Positions 56,489-64,000 of a stretch of DNA of 64,000 nucleotides are shown one piece after another. A model generated the notes under the pieces. The model searched no databases, was not told the DNA's origin, and was given only the letters and a program-made list of their open reading frames with translations. The first letter of the stretch is position 1, and each line of letters opens with the position of its first letter. Source of the DNA: Canna indica (taxonomy: Eukaryota > Streptophyta > Magnoliopsida > Zingiberales > Cannaceae); NCBI GenBank assembly GCA_034359265.1, contig CP136896.1, forward strand, positions 22,785,501 through 22,849,500, written 5' to 3'. A program made the position numbers and the translations under genes.

Positions 56489-57693
56489 TGTTGTTCAAAT
56501 ACCCACACTAGAAGGGGGGTTGAATAGTGTATGATCAAACTCTAGCTTTAATTTAACCTTTTTGATTTTAAGCAACTTAATACTTTAGCATGAGTTCTTT
56601 GAATATGGATGCTATGGATGACAATCTAAGCACAATAAACAAGTAAATAATCAAGTAAGAGACAATGCAAACAAGAATGATATATAGTGGTTCGGTCAAC
56701 CCGCCTACTCCACTACCTTGGCTCCTCACCAAGGATTTTTAACCTTAATACTTTATAGATGAAATGTTTTCCTAAGAATACAATGAGGATTTAGTTCTGA
56801 ACCCTTTGAGAAAACCTCAACACTTATTCTCTAGCAAAACAAATCTCTAAAACCACACCAAGGTGTTTCACAAGTACACCTTGAAAGCTAGCTTATCAAA
56901 TCAACACAACAAGATGAAAACACAATAAAGGAGCAATAAATGTAAAACAAACATGTTGTACTCCTTTCTCCAGCCTTCTAAACTTCCAACGCCTCAAGTA
57001 GATAAAGACCTTTTGCCTTGAGAGGGTTGAAGATTGAAGACCACCACTTGAGAGTGTAGAAGTGAGAACTAGGGCTTTAGATTAGTCTTTGAATGCTCAA
57101 ACACTTAAGGATTTGCTCAATGAAAAGTTTGGAGGCAAGAGAAAGCAACTTTGAGAGCTTATATAGAGATCCCAATGGTAGGAGCTCGGTTTCTAGCAAG
57201 CTCAACAAGTAGAAATTCTAAATAGAGCCGTTGGTGGCATTTTGGGAATTCGAGACAGTTTGACTAGCTGATTCTGGGAATACTTGGAAAGTACCGGTAC
57301 TTTCCAGGCTATTCTGAAATGTCAATCCGGGTTGTTCTGGATTGTTTCGGGTTGTCCATCCGCTGTGTTCTGGGTTGTCCATCCGGGTTGTTCCGGGATG
57401 TTACAACATCCCATCTGGAATGTTGTTTATGACTTGAAAACTCTTGGTAATTGATTAGGTTCATGTCCTAGCGATATATTACACTTAATTCTAAGCCTAA
57501 ACCTAGGGTTTGACTTGGTTTCAACTCGATCGCCACCGGAGCTATTTTTACTTGATTCTTTATGTTTTTTTGGACAAACTTCGTAGACAGATTGTTCTAT
57601 CAATCTAAACCCAAAATTCACCAAATGAATTAGATGCATGTTTGTTATCATCAAAATAGAGAGTGAGACCTAGGTAGAATCCTTGGGCCAATA
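56489..57693 (-). mobile_element. LTR of the host copia
   Basis: 1205 bp with a PBS on its left and a polypurine tract on its right. The U3 block that holds GGTCGACC repeats in the other copias here holds other repeats: a perfect 20-bp palindrome (57286-57305) and 'ccgggttgttc' units (57330-57400). A TATATAAG box lies at about 57160-57167 (minus strand). Confidence 0.82.
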
Positions 57694-58029
57694 ATCTCCC
57701 CCCTTTTTGATGATGACAAACTTAACATTAAAGATAAGTAATTCTAAATGATGTAAGTTCTCATTTGTGAGTTTATGAAAAAAACTAACTTAGGCTCCAC
57801 CTATCAACATGCATATCTAAGAGATAACTCCCCCTATCTATATGCATCATAAAACAAATGTGATCAAGTCTTTTCTCCCCCTTTTGACATCAATTAAGAA
57901 GGGCAAGAGTGCAAAGTACTATTAATGAGTTTCATCATGAAAACCAAGAAATTCATAAAACCAAGTATCATTTATCACTATAGTCCTTGCTACCAAATGA
58001 GCCTATGGAAGCCAAACATCGACAACGTG
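57694..58029 (-). mobile_element. Polypurine tract and 3' noncoding stub of a second copia copy
   Basis: Minus strand AAAAAGGGGGGAGAT abuts the LTR, followed by DNA matching 33995-34296 up to the point where a gypsy LTR begins, as in copia C. Confidence 0.75.
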
Positions 58030-58077
58030 GCTGTTATACCCTGGCCGGTCACTTGACCCTGAGTTTGGGGCGTGACA
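58030..58077 (+). repeat. Inverted copy of the gypsy B LTR edge
   Basis: This stretch reads as the reverse complement of the expected first bases of the LTR (TTGTCACGCCCCAAACTC and onward) and is followed by the normal orientation from 'cgtgaccggc'. So the LTR edge is a foldback rather than a clean TG end. Confidence 0.6.
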
Positions 58078-60752
58078 ACACGTGACCGGCTAGGGTATAC
58101 GTGCCTATACCCTACAGTCTAACTCATGCACATGCCAACTCATAAAGATAGCAGAAGAACAATAGCTTTTAACAATAAAAAGAACTAGAATAGATTTTTA
58201 TTTCAAAACATCAAAGTTTTTCATAAATAGTTCAAGTGCGGAAATAAATGAACCAAAGAGTAATAGTTCTTTTAACAATTAAAATTTGAATAAAACATGA
58301 ATGTCCCCACGGGACTGCATCTCTAAAAGATTAAATCATAAGTGCATGACCAAACTACTACTGCCTCGACTACGACCCCTAACTAGGACTGCTAGAAGGT
58401 CATGTGGCTCCTCTGCCCTCTAGCCGTGCTAAGTGCTCCAACCCACCTCACCGGTCAGGCTTTGCAAAACAAAAACAAAACGACAACGGGTGAGTTCAAA
58501 GAACTCAGTGAGCGGTTCTACCAACCCCCATAAAAAACCAAACACAGATATGATGCTTAAAGCAAAACTCCTGACTCAAGTAGGAGAGGACACAATGGAG
58601 TGACCAGCCAACAAGCCATCTGGCCACTACTTGCCCGCATGCAGCCAACACCCAAACGGTGAGGATCAATAGGCCTATGCCTACCATGCCCCAAGGCAAC
58701 AAAACATACTAGAATAATCAGGAAGGCCCTCCAAACTTAACCTAATATAAAGAAACTCGGGAGCAATCGGGATTGGCCCATTCGAACTTGCTCCACGAGA
58801 CGCGTAGGAACAATAGGGAATCGCCCATCCGAACTTGCCCCTTTAAGATATCATAGGAATAATCGGGATTTGCCCGTCCAAACTTATTCTTTAAAAGCAC
58901 CTCGGGAATAATCAGGATAGGCCCTCCGAACTTATTCCACGATGCCAAACCGGAACAATCGGGATTTACCCATCCGAACTTATTCCATTAAATAACATAG
59001 GAATAATCGGGATTCACCCATCCGAACTTGTTCCTTTGGATATAGAATCTTGGGAACAATCAGGATTTTCCCGTCCGAACTTATTCCACAAGATACGTAG
59101 GAACAATCGGGATTTACCCATCCGAACTTGTTCCATAGATTGGGAATTAGCCATTCAACCTTCCGGGCCTAGCCCGCAAGCTGGCTCCTAACCTAGCCTC
59201 TCCGCCATTCAATAAGATATGACACAATGTGACCTAAGTCAAATCTCTCATACGGTGCCTTAAGGGTGTCCTTATTGGAAAGCATCTTAACACTCCAATG
59301 CCCGACCCCAACTCCTAGACCCGTAATGTCATAAACCCATGAGATTTTATTACATGCATACTTTATGTTTTGGTTCTTATCAGATTATGCTGACCCCTTT
59401 CTCAATTTTAATTATGCAATTAAAATTTAGATCCGCAAGATTAGGGTTTTGTTTTAGGATTTTATTTTAGCTTTCTGTTATGCCCGAAACTGATGTATCC
59501 AACCCGAATCTGGTCTCTAGAGTGTGACCTATGTTTTCAAACTATATTTTCTGATCAAAACAATAGGTTACACGACTATATTCAGTAAACTATATACACA
59601 ACAATAAGTATTTAAAAAACAACACAGATTCATCATCTCAGCAAGAAATTCCAGCAACATTGAATTTTCAGCATATCTTGAAAATAAATCCAAAAATTCA
59701 CAGAAATAAACTCCCAAAATTTCCATCACATCAGATTCATAATCATTACAATAAATCTTATAAAAACCATATTTAATATACAAGAACAACAAGCATCACA
59801 ACCCCTCTTTAACCAATATCCAATATTTATACTCAAGAATTTAAATCAAGAATCCTCATGCCTTCAAGATCAAAGCCATCTTTGAAACACATGATATATT
59901 TTAAAAAAAATCATAGATTTAATATCAACCAGACATTTAAATTATAAGCATCAAGATTGATGAACAAATTGAATCATAAAAGGCAAGAAAAATCTACACC
60001 CTTTACTTTGGCAATTCATCGAACACTTGGAGGGCACCCCTTTTCTCCACCTTGGTCGAGCACCCCTAGGATCATCCTATGGTTGCCGAGCCCCATAGGG
60101 GAGGGTTTAGGGCCTCCTCAAGCATGACACACAAAAAGAACGGCAAGAATTTGAGAGATAGTTGGAAAACAAATCAAGAACATCTTTGCCTTCAAAAATG
60201 ACTTCAAGAAATCGAAGAAACCCGAGAAGGAGTGGTAAAACCACTCACCTAAATAGGAAGGAGGATTAGAGGAGAAATCCGGGACGATGGCCCTCGAATC
60301 CGGCTTCAAGAGATGGCCGCTCGACTCAAGGAAGGGGGAAGAGGGTGGGGCGGAGGGGCGGCTCCACTTTAAGCTACCGGCTAGAAGAGAGAGAAGGGAG
60401 AGAGAGAGAGAGAGGGTGGTTGGCTCAGGCGGCGGCTCCCTGCTCGGCTCCAAAGTAAAGGGAAGAAGGGGAATGAGAGGGAAGGCTCGCCTCGGCTTCA
60501 GACGGCTCCAAGAGGGGAAGGGGAGGGGCGGCTGCAGCCGTCGGCTTGGCTCCTCCCTTCAAGAATCCTGTGCGGCTCCAATGGGGAGCCGCACACCAAG
60601 GGGGGGGGGAGTTATACCCTCCTCCTTAAACCTAAATCCACTAACCCTCTTAGAAAACCCGCATCCGCCTTGAGCCAAATTCAAACCCGCTAACTTGACT
60701 AAGCTTAATTAATCCAATCTAAACCCAAAAATATATATAAGCAACAAACACA
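58078..60752 (-). mobile_element. 3' LTR of gypsy B, both ends altered
   Basis: Colinear with the solo LTR 34297-37028, including the hairpin array (58746-59136) and the GC-rich segment (60270-60600). About 200 bp next to the internal region are missing: after 'aacacatgcat' the sequence runs straight into DNA just 3' of the integrase stop. No polypurine tract remains. Confidence 0.75.
58746..59136. repeat. Hairpin-forming tandem units, gypsy B copy
   Basis: Eight units of the type described for 34945-35300. Unit 1 pairs GGAGCAA with TTGCTCC, a third base combination at the same stem position; some other units carry G-U type or single mismatches. Confidence 0.8.
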
Positions 60753-60780
60753 TGCATCATCGAATTTTGGAAAAAGAAGA

Positions 60781-62196
60781 TTAAGGACTAACCAAATGAT
60801 CAAACAATGAAGGATATCGCTCCCTCATATCCTGCTCCACCTCCCAAGTCGCATCTTGTTCGGAATGGTGCTCCCACCTGACCTTAACCAAGGGAATCTC
60901 CTTGGACCTCAATTTTTTGACCTGCCGGTCTAGCACCTTAATTGGCCGCTCCTCATAAGAAACTGCTAAATCTACCTCCACTGCGGTAGGTTCAATCACA
61001 TGGGACTCATCCCGAATGTACTTTTTTAGCATATATACATGGAATACTAGATGCACTCGGTCCATACTAGGAGGTAAGGCCAACTCATAGGCCACAGCTC
61101 CCCTGCGATTGAGAATAGGAAATGGCCCAATGAACCTAGGGCTTAGTTTTCCTTTCTTTCGAAATCTCACCACCCCTTTCATAGGGGACACCTTGAGGAA
61201 CACCATGTCCCCCTCAGCATACATCTTTTGGTGACTCTGAGCTGCCAACAGCCTCTCTCTGATTAGCTTCACCTTTTCTACTGCCTCACCTACCAGGTCA
61301 GGTCCCATCATAACAAAATCTCCTGCCTCAAACCAACCTATAGGCGACTTGCATCTCCGCCCATACAATGCTTCAAATGGGGTCATCCCGATGCTACTGT
61401 GATAGCTGTTATTGTAGGCTAACTCAATCAGGGATAAGTGCTTCTCCCAACTACCCTCCAAATCTAGGACACAAGCTCTCAGCATATCCTCCAACGTCTG
61501 AATGGTCTGCTCTGACTGACCATCTCTTCGAGGGTGAAATGCAGTGCTGAACCGAACCTGAGTGCGCAATGCCTCCTAGAAAGACTGCCAAAATCGAGCC
61601 ATGAACTAAGTACCCCGATCTGAGATGATCATAACCAGAACACCATGATAAGCGACGATCTGATCCAAAAACAAACATGCATACTGCTCAACTGAAAAGG
61701 TCATCCTGACTGGTATAAAATGTGACGTCTTGGTTAGGCGATCCACCACTACCCAAATGGAATCATTGCCCTTCTCAAACTTTGGCAACCCCATCACAAA
61801 ATCCATGGTTATCTTCTCCCATTTCCACTCTCATACTTCTTGGTTTTGGAGCAACCCTATCGGCTTTAAATGCTCAGCCTTAACTTGCTGACACACCAAG
61901 CACTTAGACACGAACTCGACCACTTCTCTTTTCATACCTTTTCAACAATAATTTTGCCTTAGATCTCGGTACATCTTTGTGGCTTCCGGATGCATAGTAT
62001 ATGTGGACCGATGAGCCATCTCTAGCACTTGCCTGCGAACCTCTGCCATATCTGGCCCCACTATCCAATTTTTAAACCTCAGAACGCCCTCCGAGTCAAC
62101 ACCGAACCCATTATCGGCATCGCCCCTCGTGGCCAAATCCTTCGTGAGAGCACAGAAAGCATCCTCCTCTTGCGTTGTTCGCAATATATCCACCAA
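60781..62196 (-). pseudogene. int: Gypsy B integrase with chromodomain-like tail
   Basis: Right to left: zinc site (MAHRSTYTMHPEATK, then CLVCQQ), catalytic Asp (TMDFVMGLP), second Asp (IISDRGT), Glu (RRDGQSEQT), then AYNNSYHSSIGMTPFEALYGRRC, GPFPILNRRGAVAYELALPP, HVYMLKKY and the tail EIPLVKVRWEHHSEQDATWE to RERYPSLF. All three catalytic acids are present. Stops near 61940, 61835, 61600 and 61575 break the frame; the last 262 codons (60781-61569) are open. The order RT-RNase H-integrase and the tail mark Ty3/gypsy, probably a Tekay/Del chromovirus. Confidence 0.9.
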
Positions 62197-62202
62197 CGAG
62201 GA

Positions 62203-63262
62203 CTACACCCTCAGGTGAGCTACCAGCGCACCAAAAGCTGACACTGACAAGACTACCCCGCCATCAAAACATATGGCCAAATCCTGAGCCAACGGCCTCC
62301 TCCTGACTGCCAAATGCACCAGACTGCCCATAGACTTCCTGCTCAAAGCATTAGCCACAACATTAGCCTTCCCCCGATGGTACATATTCATGCAATCATA
62401 GTCCTTTAAAAGCTCAAGCCATCTTCTGGGTGATGTAGTGGCTGATGTTTTGAGCAGGTTCAACTCCTTCTGGGTGAGCAAATACTGAAGGCTCTTATGA
62501 TCAGTGTATATCTCACAAGCCTCGCCATAAAGGTAGTGACGCCACAGCTTCAATGCGAACACCACTGCTGCCAGCTCAAGATCATGAGTCGGGTAATTTT
62601 TCTCGTGAACCTTCAACTGCCTAGAGTCATAAGCTATCACCTTGCCATTCTGCATCAACACACAACCCAAGCTGACCCGGGAGGCATCACAGTAAACGAC
62701 AAATCCTCACAAGCCCGAGGGTACTGCTAGAACTGGTGTCGATGTCAAGCGGTCCTTGAGCTTCAGAAAGCTCTCATCGCACTTATCGTCCCATTCAAAC
62801 TTGACCTTCTTCTGAGTCAAGCGGGTCAATGGCGCTGCGATCCTAGAGAAATTCTCCACAAATTTTCTGTAATAACCTGCCAACCCCAGGAAACTACGGA
62901 TCTCAGTGACATTAGTTAGCCTCTTCCAATTCTGAACTGCTTCTACCTTCGCGGAGTCCACCTTTACCTCTTTCTTGGACACCACATGGCTAAGGAACCC
63001 CACACTCTCCAGTCAGAACTCGCACTTGGAGAATTTGGCATACAAGCGGTGCTCCCAAAGAGTCTCTAAAACCATCTGCAAGTGCTCAGCATACTCCTCT
63101 CTGCTCTTGAAATATATCAAGATATCATCAATGAACACTATCATAAATTTATCCAAGTATTCCCTGAACACTCGGTTCATTAGGTCCATAAATGCTGCAG
63201 GTGCATTAGTCAGCCCGAAGGACATCACTAGGAACTCGAAGTGCCCATATCTCGACCTTAAA
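62203..63262 (-). pseudogene. pol: Gypsy B reverse transcriptase (C-terminal half) and RNase H
   Basis: RT begins abruptly in its middle ([33 protein letters not shown], then the catalytic FIDDILIY at about 63120), followed by the thumb and RNase H ([50 protein letters not shown]). The N-terminal half of RT is deleted: protease sequence runs directly into it near 63262. Stops are near 63010, 62706 and 62200. Confidence 0.88.
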
Positions 63263-64000
63263 GTTGTCTTAGGGACGTCACTGTCTCTGCTATCACAGAA
63301 ACGCTCGTAGGCGTAGACACCACAAGAGGCAAATAAAGCATAGAAGGTTCCCCTGCCAACTTAGCAGCAAACAAAGCAGTTACAAAAGAGTGTGTAGCAC
63401 CCGGATCAAACAAGACATATGCAATAGCGGAACCAACAGTGAGGTTACCTGGCACTATTGCCCTGGATGCCTCAGCGCTCTCTTGGTTCATAGCAAACAC
63501 CCGTGCAGCGGGCCTCTCTGAACCACTAGCTCGCTGGCCTCCTCCCTGAGTCTGACCCCTCTGAGCTACGGAACCCACTAACATCGATGTCTTTCCTCTG
63601 GTCTGATCAGACTGCTGACTGCCCATGCCTGGACAATCTTTTTTGTAGTGCCCAGTCTACCCACAGCTGAAACATACCTCTGAACATCCTCAGCAAATCC
63701 CCTAGTGCTTTCTATGACATTGGTTACACTACTGCGCCCCAGGCCTCCGCTGCGAACCTCCAGATGATGCCTCTCGTCCTGAACCCATATGGCCTCTGGA
63801 CTGTTATGACCTCCGCCCTGCGGTGAATCTGCTGTCCGGAGAGTCCCCTCAGAGTGAGCTGGCCGACCCCCCGAAGGCTGGTGCCATAACTTTTTCTTCT
63901 AGGGTCCATCATGCAGGTCTGTCGGTACTAGCGCCTCTTTTTAGGGCACCTCATCTACAACCCGAGCAAAGGAAGTGACCTCTGTGTAATGGACGAATCT
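63263..64000 (-). pseudogene. gag-pro: Gypsy B gag end and protease, continues past the window
   Basis: The protease has the family site LFDPGATHSF (about 63400). Upstream are a QSDQTRGKTSM linker and a CCHC knuckle (about 63640-63690) with an in-frame stop inside it; then gag, degenerate, running off the right end. The protease lacks its C-terminal part because of the deletion into RT. Confidence 0.8.

Overview
This is repeat-rich plant nuclear DNA. The evidence is Ty1/copia and Ty3/gypsy gag-pol remnants with initiator-tRNA-Met-type primer-binding sites, a CACTA (En/Spm-like) element with a TNP2 transposase and an intron-containing second gene, hAT-type and other miniature elements, AT-rich spacers, and no bacterial gene organisation. 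I recognise no intact host gene. Nearly every protein signature comes from transposable elements, most of them broken by stops, frameshifts or insertions. I infer pericentromeric or otherwise heterochromatic angiosperm DNA; the species cannot be named from this window.

Layout. 1-2831 is AT-rich with nothing recognisable. 2832-4405 is a fragment of a gypsy LTR. 4406-9476 is a minus-strand, gag-only copia-like element ('family II'). 9477-9739 is a small two-copy repeat. From 9740 to about 58029 there is one deep nest. A minus-strand copia ('host copia') is split inside its gag zinc knuckle by a plus-strand copia ('copia A', 10730-55613, target duplication CCCCG). Copia A itself contains: (i) another copia (11681-15516) inside its 5' LTR, which carries a hAT MITE (11891-12385); (ii) a CACTA-derived miniature element (17853-18394); (iii) a minus-strand gypsy element ('G1', 18567-29663) that has swallowed TRIM-like 238-bp arrays and a family II copia remnant; and (iv) a minus-strand copia ('copia C', 32948-54591). 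Copia C is interrupted by a gypsy solo LTR (34297-37028), a 10.6-kb CACTA element (37320-47944, target duplication GTT) and a 0.8-kb foldback element (49712-50510). The host copia resumes at 55614 and ends in its 5' LTR (56489-57693). 58030-64000 is a second minus-strand gypsy element ('gypsy B'), which runs off the right edge.

Relations. The copias look Sirevirus-like: long LTRs of about 1.2-1.5 kb, a UBN2-type gag, two CCHC knuckles separated by a coiled coil, and a GCSKHM protease motif. The gypsy elements look like chromoviruses of the Tekay/Del type. Both assignments come from recognised motifs, not from a search. The CACTA element has well-preserved ends and recognisable TNP2 and Transposase_24-like genes, but both genes are damaged. 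The most notable signals outside coding regions are structural: covarying hairpins in the LTRs of both superfamilies, a long foldback just upstream of the TNP2 start, TRIM-like tandem arrays, and two gypsy LTRs at nearly the same position in two copia copies.
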